The position numbers were made by a program, and so were the translations under genes. A stretch of DNA of 16,057 bases. It comes from Asterionellopsis glacialis (lineage: Eukaryota > Bacillariophyta > Plagiogrammaphyceae > Rhaphoneidales > Asterionellopsidaceae). How positions within the stretch are numbered: the stretch's first letter is position 1; every line of letters starts with the position of its first letter. The stretch lies in NCBI GenBank assembly GCA_014885115.2, contig WKLE02001923.1, positions 1 through 16,057 of the forward strand, written 5' to 3'. The notes below the pieces were generated by a model. The model saw only the letters and a program-made list of their open reading frames with translations. It had not been told where the DNA came from and made no database searches. Shown here piece after piece: positions 1-8,029 of this stretch.

Positions 1-882
1 CTTGTTAATTACATCAAAGCCCTGCTTTTTACAAGTTTCAATTTCAGATTCAAGATATTCAGTCCACGCAGCATTACCAACAGGAAAGGATACAATGTTA
101 TTGGCACGTTCTATATCAAAGTTTCGATCATCCTCTTCTGGGACTGTATTTAACCAACAGGTACGAGTATCACCAACTCTTCCATCACTTTCAAGGAGAA
201 CGGGAACAAGAATGACATCAACAGCTTCAATTGCTTCTGCAAGTGTATTCGTATCAGCCAACTGATCGGAATTGAGAGACCGAGCAAGTTCTGCAATGTA
301 TTCTTTCCCACCTGCAGCAAGTAGCACTCTTGCTGTACGACGATATTCCGTTAGAGTTGTTCGTGCATTTGGAGTCGATGCTGGACTTACAGCCAGTCTG
401 GCAAGTGCTCCACCCTTGGCAATACGAGCTAGGTTAGCTTCACCAGCTTGGTAATCACGCCAGGCAAGTGCTGCACAAACGACAACAGCTCCTAAGTTGA
501 TGGCACATGATTGGAGTGCTTCATCCATGGGCTGGGCATCTTCGAAACCACCCATGGATGCCTTGAGAACACTGAGAGCCGAAAAGTACAAGGCCACCAT
601 GGCGGATCCAGCAGAACCACCAAAGAAAAACAATCTAACTTGTCGAAATGGAGACTCCACCTCTTCTCTCAGGCGCTGTTTGGCAGTGTATCCTCCAAAC
701 TTTTGACCAAGTCCATCATCGTTGGGCATGTTGGAAGAAAACAGTGCACTGTTGCTGCTCGAAGACGGATGGGATACAATTGACGGTCGAACAGTATTTC
801 TTTCAATATTCACATTTGCGTTTGGAGCAAAAGCCACCGCAGACCCAAACATGAAAAACGGAATTACTTTCAAAATCCTCAT
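1..882 (-). CDS. Plastid LPA1/REP27-domain protein (photosystem II assembly), 3' end outside window
   Basis: Reading leftward from the ATG at 882, all 294 codons to the window edge are open, so the C-terminus is missing. The N-terminus has a hydrophobic signal (residues 4-18) ending SAVA|FAP at 14-20. This is the Ala-x-Ala/Phe pattern of diatom bipartite plastid presequences; a Ser/Asn-rich transit-like stretch follows to about residue 55. The core begins LREEVESPFRQVRLFFFGG (71-89), which I recognise as the start of the domain shared by LOW PSII ACCUMULATION 1 and Chlamydomonas REP27. Two probable membrane segments follow (about 84-107 and 126-141), then WRDYQAGEANLARIAKGG (141-158). The family assists D1 synthesis or assembly into photosystem II at the thylakoid membrane. 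Plant LPA1 also carries TPR repeats, and none are seen here, so the exact role is inferred. The part beyond residue 170 is soluble and unassigned. Confidence 0.78.
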   Translation of the reverse strand, partial: MRILKVIPFFMFGSAVAFAPNANVNIERNTVRPSIVSHPSSSSNSALFSSNMPNDDGLGQKFGGYTAKQRLREEVESPFRQVRLFFFGGSAGSAMVALYFSALSVLKASMGGFEDAQPMDEALQSCAINLGAVVVCAALAWRDYQAGEANLARIAKGGALARLAVSPASTPNARTTLTEYRRTARVLLAAGGKEYIAELARSLNSDQLADTNTLAEAIEAVDVILVPVLLESDGRVGDTRTCWLNTVPEEDDRNFDIERANNIVSFPVGNAAWTEYLESEIETCKKQGFDVINK

Positions 883-1513
883 CTTGATTTTTTTAATTAA
901 TATTTGTTGAATGATTGTGATGAGTCAATATTTTGTGTTGGATGTATCAGTGAGAATTTCTCGTCGCTCTGTATTCCAGAGGTGGCAGATGGATATATCC
1001 TTTGTCGTTTCAGGCTTCGCTCGTGAGAAAGAATCCAATAGTGTACGACGACGTTTTCTCGTGGTTGCGTGTTTCTGACAAATCTAAACAAAGACACAAG
1101 TTGCCAGAGTGTCGACAGTGACTCAGTTGTACGACTCATTCGACTTCTACCTGTACCTTACGGCACCGTCAGAGATAAGCGCAGTAGAACCAAAAAATCA
1201 AAAATGGTCGACTGAATCAAACCTTGAGATATACTCCCAAGAGTTTCCAAGTTGTTCGTTCTATCTCCTTCCAAGAGATACATTTATTTCGATATTGTTT
1301 TTTTGGACAAACTCAAAAGCCATAAAGAGACCCACAAAAGCGACGCAAGGAGCCCAAGAGATGTTTCGGCACTCATCATTGTGACTTTGACTTTTACAAT
1401 TATATTCATTCATTCCCCAAACAACATTGAAATATTGGAGCGTGTCTCATTCATTGAGGAAATTGAGAAGTTAGAGTTTGATTTTTTGCCAAGTTTTTTT
1501 TTTAAAAAGCATC
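883..1513. promoter_or_regulatory. Divergent intergenic region, shared promoter of the plastid protein and the PUB-domain gene
   Basis: This 631-bp gap separates two genes transcribed away from each other, so both promoters and 5' leaders must lie here or overlap. The stretch just before the PUB gene start (about 1475-1510) is very T-rich, and an A/T-rich tract lies at 885-900 before the plastid gene. No TATA box, RNA gene or convincing short coding frame was found. The weak frames across it lack codon bias and recognisable domains. Confidence 0.5.
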
Positions 1514-2739
1514 ATGGAGCTTCGTTCCCTCGAGAAAGAGATGAATGATATGGCTGTGCTGTACGAATCTCTTCGTCAGTCTGGAATCGAAAAAAGACAA
1601 GGAATGGAGAGCGACGTCAAAGCCCTTGAAATTCCAGCCCTAGGCTTGGAATTGAATAATTTACAACATGGAAATGACAGGAACAACCAGAATGATGTAC
1701 AGAAGAGATCTTTGGCAGATATTTTGTCGACTCTCGAATCGCAACGTGATAGAATAACAGACCTTGAGACCAAAATGGGTCGTTATCGGAAACGATTGAA
1801 TGAGGTACGTAAACATCAGGAAGAAAAGATTTCTGGATCCGTGTTTCTGTCCAATTTTTTTAGTCAAATTATGCAATTTCCAAACTAAAGAAAAATGATC
1901 GTAAAACCTTGTTGTTTGTACAGAAAGATCCAATTACAGAAAAACCTCGTTATGGAGACGCAACTGCAAAGCGAGTCAAGGCAATGCTAGACACATACGA
2001 AGCAATCTCCAATGCACTTAAAGTTGCCTTTGGAGAAGTGGAAGAAACGGACCAGGACATTAGTACACCGAAACCAGCGGTGGTGGATGATATTCGAGAC
2101 GCTGTGGCGGAACAAAAAGAACGAGAAAGGAAGGCTGAACTTGAGTTGGCGGCCAAAAAAGCTCAGGAAGAGTCTGAAAAGCGAACCGAAGAAGAACGAC
2201 GATTGGAAGAAGAACGGAAAGCTGAAGAAGCCGCACTTGAAGCAAAAAGACAAGAAGAAGCAGATCTTGCTCGACGTGCCCAAGAAGCACGACGGGCACG
2301 CGAGGCAGCAGAGCAAGCTCGTCTGGATGCTGAGCGACGGGAGCGAGAGGAGGCAAACAGATGGGCAGATTCAATTCCTAAGGGGCCTGCTGGAGTTCGT
2401 CAACAGTTATCAATATTGAGAGAGAAAGTTGACTCAGTGGAACATGCAGTTGCTCTCAATGCGCTGCACACGATCTTCTCTCAGATTGTGAGTCGACCAG
2501 AAGAAGATAATTTTCGTAGAATACGACGAGACCATCCCCGGTTTCACGAAGATATTGGACGGCACCCTGGTGGACGAGAATTATTGATTGCTGCCGGTTT
2601 TCGGTTGGGTGCGATTGATGGAGTTCCTTGCTTCATATCAACTGAACCGAATGTTGAAAAAGACCTTGATGGGTGGTCGGAATGGTTTGATTCCCTCAAG
2701 TCTACTCTTGAAATTCTGGAAGAGGAACTAATAAAATAG
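1514..2739 (+). CDS. Coiled-coil PUB-domain protein, probable p97/CDC48 adaptor (two exons)
   Basis: Exons 1514-1804 and 1924-2739 join in phase 0 and give 368 residues. Without splicing, the first frame hits a stop at 1886-1888. The ATG at 1514 is the first in frame and follows a T-rich leader. Residues 1-115 contain short predicted coiled coils. A long charged helix rich in Glu, Arg, Lys and Ala spans about 155-245 (many EERRLEEER-like heptads). The C-terminal part (about 265-360) matches the PUB/PUG fold: ALNALHTIFSQIVSRPEEDNFRRIRRDHPRF, then GGRELLIAAGFRLG and a closing helix. PUB domains bind the C-terminal tail of p97/CDC48 in proteins such as PNGase and UBXD1. No transglutaminase, UBX, UBA or kinase domain is present, so this is not one of the named PUB proteins. 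An adaptor or scaffold role in ubiquitin-dependent protein quality control is inferred. Confidence 0.8.
1805..1923 (+). other. Spliceosomal intron in the PUB-domain gene
   Basis: The 119-nt intron starts GTACGT after a GAG codon and ends TTTGTACAG. It carries an in-frame stop at 1886-1888 and keeps phase 0 across the junction, so removing it is needed to join the N-terminal coiled coil to the PUB part. Confidence 0.85.
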
Positions 2740-2833
2740 AAAATACTTATTTTTTTGGCGCAGCCTAAACAAGCAAATGCTTTACTTATTTCACTGTCAA
2801 ACACTTTTATGTAATTTTCCTTGCTTGCTGTGT

Positions 2834-2940
2834 GAAAAAAAGAAAAAAGAAAAAGTGCAACAAAAGCTTCGGTTGGAGTCGAACCCGAGACCTCCTTAAA
2901 ACAAAGTCTCATCTTTTTTATTACACTCTTATTCGATGAC
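2834..2940 (-). ncRNA. tRNA-like or Pol III-type relic (B-box plus T-run)
   Basis: On the minus strand, GGTTCGACTCC at 2885-2875 matches the Pol III B-box consensus exactly and would form the T-loop of a tRNA. T-rich runs follow downstream (complement of 2834-2855), as expected for Pol III termination. However, the supposed T-stem (TCGGG against CCAAC) pairs in only two positions. No clear A-box or D-arm is visible, and the upstream 60 nt are A/T-rich without a good anticodon stem. It is more likely a decayed tRNA or tRNA-derived SINE end than a working tRNA gene. Confidence 0.3.
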
Positions 2941-2986
2941 AAGGCCTTTGCTCATCATAGTTTCGAGTAGGCGAACGCATTGTAGT

Positions 2987-3004
2987 ACCTCTCTCTAGAG
3001 AGGT
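2987..3004. repeat. Small perfect hairpin ACCTCTC-TCTA-GAGAGGT
   Basis: Seven-base perfect arms (2987-2993 and 2998-3004) flank a TCTA loop. The flanking word AGTACCTCT and the CTCTCTAGAG core recur in a related inverted repeat at 10276-10303. Confidence 0.6.
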
Positions 3005-3401
3005 GAACAAAAAGGTGAAAGGCATAAAGAACAAAAAGGTTGGGTCGGCCCACGAGGGACCATTTCAAAGATTGACATATGGCCTTTAGCCTGTCACAGC
3101 CACAGATATCTCTGGAAAAATGCAAGAGATATTGGTTTTAGCGCGACAGTAGGCAGTATCTGAATAGATTTTATGGTATTTAAAGCCTTATTAATATTAA
3201 CCTGTACTCGTGTGAGGGAAGAATCCTGCATCTTTGCTACAATCCAAAAGTCAACAGACTCCTTGTCAAAAAAATAACCGTACGAGTACATACATAGTGC
3301 GGTCTCAATCTCGAGATCTTGACAATGTTGAAAGGGCACCAAGTTTTCAACTCTAGCTAGTGCTTCAACTGTCAATCTTCCAAAGAAAGGGGACACCAAT
3401 A

Positions 3402-4955
3402 ATGGGATCACGGGGAGCCAAGATCACAGCAGCAAAGCCGAAAGATGATACTGAACATAGTTCTTCAACTGCAGCTAGTATTCCGTTCTCGAAAATTCCT
3501 TCAAACTTTGTCATGAGAGGTGGAGCCAAAGAAACGCATGGAAATCCCATCTACTGCGTTGCATGGTCGACAGATGTGCACCGAAATACACCTGCAGGAA
3601 TGTCGCCAGTTGATTCGCCGACAGAAGAATTCAATAGCAAAGTCAATCGTGAAGAAAGTGATGTGGATAGCAATAAGCTTAGTGAAGGCACTTCTGAAAA
3701 CTCAAACAGTCAAATAAATTCAACGGATGCCCCTTTGTTACGTTGTTTGGCTACATGTGGCGGAAATCATTTGACAGTATACGAAGTAGGTGTTCACGAA
3801 CCAGAAAGTACTTCTGCATCCTCCAGTAATGAGGGCTTTACCCTTAGACAAGCATATGTCGACCCTGACGAGGAAGAGGTCTACTATGCCTGTGCCTTTG
3901 GCGGTCGCAGTCTTGGTCGTCCTTTTGGATATGGTCCAATCGAGGAGGATTTACAAGCAGAAAATGAAACCATTGTATTAGACAATCATGAAAGGAAAGG
4001 CAATGAGAAAAAAAGACCCAGGCGCGATTTATTTCAGGACATGATTGACATGAAATCATTCGATGGACCTCAACTTTTGTGTGTAGGAGGCAGTCGTGGA
4101 GTCATCAAAGTTATTGATACAGTAAGAAAGATACTTCTACTGACACTATCAGGGCACGGAGATGAAGTATACGATCTAAAATTTTGCCCAACTGATGAAT
4201 GGCTGTTGCTGAGCGCCTCAAAGGACGAGAGCCTTCGATTGTGGAACGTGAAGACTGCGACAAATGTTGCTATCTTTGCCGGTCACGAGGGACACAGAGA
4301 TTCAATTTTGAGTCTTGCGTGGCACCCTTTGGGCAACAAATGTGCAAGTGCTGGTATGGATACAACAGTAAAGATCTGGTCGATTGAAGAAGGCACTGAA
4401 GTTAGTGATGCCATTGCGTTAAGTGCCGATGTAAAGCCAAGAATAAAGGACGCGTCACTGGAAACAGTATCCGGTCGTACTGTACCATTTAGTACCGTTT
4501 ACGAGCAAATGCCAATTTTTTCCTCTAACAAGATCCATACAGATTATATCGACTGTATTCAATTTGTTGGCGACCTTGTTTTATCAAAATCAATATCCAA
4601 TACAATTGTCTTATGGAAGCCACTGCTGTCAAAAGCCAATCGTGGGGCAAACAAATCCGGCCATCATAGACTTCCGAATGAGGTTGTTGCTCTAAGGGAA
4701 TTCACGCTTACCAAATGTGATGTGTGGTTTGTTCGGTTTCAAACAGATATCAATTGCCAAATGTTGGCAATTGGGAATACCAATGGGGAGGTTAAGCTGT
4801 GGGAGATCGGTTCAAATCCAACTAAAAAGCACTTTGCCTATTTGTCCCATATGCACTGTGTGTCAACTGTCCGTATGGTGTCTTTCAGCCCTGATGCAAA
4901 ATGTCTAATAGCTTCGTGCGATGATGCAACAATATGGAAATGGGATGCAGCGTAA
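3402..4955 (+). CDS. EED: EED/ESC homolog, WD40 subunit of Polycomb repressive complex 2
   Basis: Single exon, 517 residues from the ATG at 3402. The WD40 propeller follows animal EED closely. Matching blocks are GNPIYCVAW (47-55), YVDPDEEEVYYACAF (152-166), GGSRGVIKVID (229-239), SGHGDEVYDLKFCPTDEWLLLSASKDESLRLWN (250-282) and EGHRDSILSLAWHPLGNKCASAGMDTTVKIW (296-326). Further ones are IHTDYIDCIQFVGDLVLSKS (378-397), CDVWFVRF (439-446), and a C-terminal ASCDDATIWKWD. EED scaffolds the E(z)/EZH methyltransferase and binds trimethyl-lysine to stimulate H3K27 methylation. By alignment from memory, the aromatic cage would be Tyr51, Tyr162, Trp442 and Phe443, where animals have Phe97, Tyr148, Trp364 and Tyr365. 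Two low-complexity insertions stand out: a Ser/Asn/Glu-rich one at about 57-110 and a charged one at about 172-222 with a possible nuclear signal, KKRPRR (203-208). The protein is expected to act in the nucleus. Confidence 0.95.
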   Translation: MGSRGAKITAAKPKDDTEHSSSTAASIPFSKIPSNFVMRGGAKETHGNPIYCVAWSTDVHRNTPAGMSPVDSPTEEFNSKVNREESDVDSNKLSEGTSENSNSQINSTDAPLLRCLATCGGNHLTVYEVGVHEPESTSASSSNEGFTLRQAYVDPDEEEVYYACAFGGRSLGRPFGYGPIEEDLQAENETIVLDNHERKGNEKKRPRRDLFQDMIDMKSFDGPQLLCVGGSRGVIKVIDTVRKILLLTLSGHGDEVYDLKFCPTDEWLLLSASKDESLRLWNVKTATNVAIFAGHEGHRDSILSLAWHPLGNKCASAGMDTTVKIWSIEEGTEVSDAIALSADVKPRIKDASLETVSGRTVPFSTVYEQMPIFSSNKIHTDYIDCIQFVGDLVLSKSISNTIVLWKPLLSKANRGANKSGHHRLPNEVVALREFTLTKCDVWFVRFQTDINCQMLAIGNTNGEVKLWEIGSNPTKKHFAYLSHMHCVSTVRMVSFSPDAKCLIASCDDATIWKWDAA

Positions 4956-5346
4956 TGATGTGCTGTTTTAGGTAGAAAATCCCTGTTCGAATGCATGGTT
5001 CTGCCATTGCAATACTTGAACTGAAATGCAACTCAACTAAAAGGACTATCAACGCTAGTATATAACATTTTAGAAAAAGAAGGTGATAAAATGAACTTAA
5101 AGGGAGGCCAATCTTGCTTTCTTACATATGAATTGTTAATTATTTTTCTTTCATTTTACCACGTCGAGCTCCTGTCACTTTAGGGAAATCCGCGCTGGTT
5201 TCAAGAAATACAACCCAGTGTGACCCTGCCCATTGTCACTAATATACCAAAAAAGCCAAACGACGAACGGTACAATCACTCGTCTAGGACTAGTGTTATA
5301 AAAACTTTTTTTGTGGCAGCAACATTAACACTACATCACTTTCGAC
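4956..5346. other. Convergent intergenic region between the EED and NECAP stops
   Basis: This 391-bp gap holds the 3' ends of two convergent genes, so it should contain both polyadenylation regions. It is A/T-rich. No hairpin, RNA gene, repeat or credible coding frame was seen. Confidence 0.5.
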
Positions 5347-6422
5347 TCAACGTCCCGATTCTGTTTGGTAACTACTTGGATCGAACAATCGGTCCCCAGA
5401 TTGGTTCATAGGATATTTATTTGCATCGAAAACATCCTCATTCTTTCCATCTGTTTTAAAAAAGGGGTTACTACCCGTTGATTTGTCATCTACGCTACCG
5501 CGGAAAAAGTTATTCCCATCAAACGTTGTAGATGGGAAGGGATCATTAAAACCAGCATCATTAAAAAAAGTGTCTAGCAATCCCGTGGAAGCTTCAGTTA
5601 CAGCCGAAACAGGAGATACCGGTTTAGCCGCAATAACACCATCTACCTCTGTACGACTGGGTGTGTCTTTATTGGATGGACGCAAGAACCGTGCCGAGTT
5701 GCCTTTTGGTGGTTTGTTTCGTGCAGCACCTCCACCTAACAGAAAATTCGTACGGCATTTCAATGACAATAGTTTCAAATTTGTTGTGAGCTTGTTCAAA
5801 ATGTAAAATGTAATACTCCAATGAATTGGGTCCATGCAGCTCTATTAAAATACTCACCAGTAGCAGATGGTCCTCTTGGAATCGTCACCTTTATTTTTTC
5901 TCCTTCCTTGATACTATAATCCTTGGCTGGACCACTCAGTTTGATAGGATTCTTTTCCATTTCCTTTTCTCTCCTGGCATCTTCCAATGCCGTGTTAAAA
6001 TCGAATGCATCATTTCGTTCATTAAAGGCCACACCAATAAACATATGCCTTCCGTTTGCATTTTCTATCCTCAAGACAAAATATCGACTGGAATCCACGC
6101 ATCGGTCAACAGCTCCCTCCTTGGCTGGACAAACGGCAAATATGGATCCCTTGGTACGATCTACCAACAATACTGCAGTTAAGTCTCCACGTTCCACCAC
6201 CTTGACCGTTCCCTGCCAAACCTTTTCCTTCCAATCAGCACCTCTCCAACCGACTGTAGCCGACTGCCGTGGCGGAAGCTTGAAGACGTGGGCATTCTTT
6301 ATTGTACAGCGGACACGTTCAATAATTTCTGGATCTTGTAGGGATTTTAGAAACTTTGCAGCATCACTACTCGGAGAGGGAGTAGGTGGTGATGCATTTC
6401 TGTTTCGAGGCGATCGCAGCAT
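5347..6422 (-). CDS. NECAP (adaptin-ear-binding coat-associated protein) homolog, two exons
   Basis: Minus-strand exons 6422-5858 and 5735-5347 are joined by splicing in phase 1, which recreates a Gly codon at residue 189; the product is 317 residues. The NECAP PH-like domain (about 30-185) has the family hallmarks: GWRGADW (58-64), SSRYFVLRIE (111-120), FIGVAFNERNDAFDFNTAL (128-146) and IKEGEKIKVTIPRG (171-184). NECAPs work in clathrin-coated vesicle formation with the AP-1 and AP-2 adaptors in the cytosol. The tail (190-317) is disordered-looking and rich in Phe, Asp, Asn and Ser. It includes FNDPF (251-255), which fits the FxDxF and DPF patterns that bind the AP-2 alpha appendage. The C-terminal WxxF motif of animal NECAPs is absent. 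The tail is slightly longer than in human NECAP1. The start ATG is the first in frame and directly precedes the conserved part. Confidence 0.92.
5736..5857 (-). other. Spliceosomal intron in the NECAP gene
   Basis: The 122-nt minus-strand intron begins GTGAGT (5857 downward) and ends TTTTCTGTTAG (to 5736). Splicing joins ...PSAT to GGGAARNKP in frame; reading through instead hits a stop at about 5796. The length is close to that of the other intron in this window (119 nt). Confidence 0.88.
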
Positions 6423-8029
6423 TTTTTGTCAAAGTCAAGTGATCAAACCGGACAGCACCAATTAACTTTTTGGGGTTCTAGAATGGAATGCAAACACAAG
6501 ACAAGAGGGTTTTTAAAAAGGCAAGGTTTTTAAAAACTATCAATGAGACGTTGGAGGAGTTGCTAAAGCAAAGAGTAAAAAATGAACGAAAAAGAGCAAA
6601 TGACAAAATACCGACAGATTCTGAAATTGAACTCAAACCGAGGCGATATCAGAGGCATGAAACCAGCAAAAGTTTACCCTAGCAGTTCTTACAAAACAAA
6701 AAAGCTGGAGCTGCAAAAACACGTAGTAGTATCGTAAAATACATCACTGGAAGTCCCGCACGAACGAGGCCGAAGCACATGATGTTTTCTTCCTACACAA
6801 TATGCAGACTTCAAGGCAAAAGCGAAGGTTTTTCAAACCACCAACAATGACAAAGGGCTCTACCATTCTAAACGCACTCATTTAGCTGAACTCACAAGAT
6901 TTAATATTGCGAATCTCCAACAGTTGCAGTTGCTACTTGCGAAGGGTGTGGTGAACTTGATCTCTTCGATACAGGTACAGAGCAGTGGCCACTGTATGTA
7001 GTCTAGTTTCAAGGTTGAAGGTGATGATTGCAGTCGCACCAGGCAGTAGGAAGTAGTGTGACAGTTGTTCCGGCACGTTGATCGTCTACACGCCTCTCAC
7101 GGTCGATCCTCTTCTTCTCTCAATAAATGTGTGTATTCATACCTGTATTTACTCATTGCTGTGGGACTCCATTGTCCGTTCAAGATCGGCTACGTAACAG
7201 ACAGTGTGGTATTTACTTATATATTAAAAAAGGAGAGATTCTCGGCATTTTTGGGCAAAAGCGGGACGTGCGCGCCTGCGGTTGTAACATACCTGGTACG
7301 AATATTGTATTCTTCTAGTTATTCCTCCATTACGATAGTCCTCGTACACTTCCCATACGATCCTACACAAGATAAAATTTATTCTTGGCGCCGAAATAAA
7401 TTTCGGTGGGTGGATTAGTATCGAATGAAATCACTTTATGGTTTATGTTTTACGTCCACATAACTATTGAAAACTTTGTTTCATTTACCTGCAAAAAATG
7501 AAATTCTACGAGGTGAACTGGGTGAGTCCAATTTAGGCGTACTTTGAGCAATTAGAAGCTAGGAATACTGGGTACGGATCACCTCTAGTTCAGTTTTAGA
7601 TCAGAACAGTAAGTGTAGCCATTGACTGCTTATTCATAAAAAAACAGGCACGATTAGCATTATGCTTATGTCTACTGTAACTTTGCAGCATGCAATTAAA
7701 TTGGTTATTTTTGTTCCTTTTTGCAGTTATGTAACTTGTGAGTACCACCAATTTCAATGCGGGGGTGGGCAAACTCAAAAACTTCTTTTTATACAAAACA
7801 TAGCTTTAGAAAGCCTTTGGGTTTCACGGTTCTATCTTAGAAAAGTTGGTTTAGAATTTTATAACCAACTATTGATTGTGACAACGAACTCCGTTGGTGC
7901 ACAATTCTCCATTACCCTTGTTGCATGCTGCGATAATAAGTTCAAGGGTTGGACATCATAATTACTTGGCGGAAAGATAAGCATTCAGTTTTGAAAATGG
8001 GAGTTGACACCCTCATTTGCCGTCTCCTT
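6423..8029. other. 1.6-kb noncoding stretch upstream of NECAP and downstream of the GT14 gene
   Basis: This stretch contains the NECAP promoter and the 3' end of the glycosyltransferase gene. A Lys/Arg-rich 64-codon frame at 6488-6682 begins with ATG 65 bp from the NECAP start, but it has no recognisable domain and I do not call it a gene. A longer frame at 7065-7418 likewise has no family features. One copy of the TACCTGGTA motif lies at 7290-7298. No RNA gene or transposon ends were recognised. Confidence 0.45.
7290..7299. repeat. Dispersed motif copy TACCTGGTAC
   Basis: This is the leftmost exact copy of the TACCTGGTA/TACCAGGTA motif in the window. It lies in noncoding DNA about 740 bp from the nearest gene end. 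Confidence 0.6.

Larger units (their letters stand above)
2740..3401. other. Intergenic region between the PUB and EED genes, with a tRNA-like relic and a hairpin
   Basis: This 662-bp gap holds the 3' end of the PUB gene and the promoter and 5' leader of EED. Two features stand out and are listed separately: a minus-strand tRNA-like B-box at 2875-2885 and a short hairpin at 2987-3004. The rest (3005-3401) shows no coding signal or obvious repeat. Confidence 0.5.

Noticed and set aside
3139..3180. Partial resemblance to the U4 snRNA 5' region (GCGC...GGCAGTATC)
   Set aside because: The kink-turn stem-loop and Sm site are missing; the match is limited to a few short words.
6488..6682. 64-codon Lys/Arg-rich frame with an ATG, divergent to NECAP
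   Set aside because: No recognisable domain, short and of biased composition; it could be a chance frame in the NECAP promoter.
6900..7010. Cys-containing fragment (TCEGCGELDLFDTG) readable on the plus strand, hinting at a zinc-finger relic
   Set aside because: The open stretch is bounded by stops about 35 codons apart and has no ATG; too short to assign.
7065..7418. Frame of 117 codons in the gap upstream of NECAP
   Set aside because: No family features, no plausible codon bias and no ATG context; judged a chance frame.
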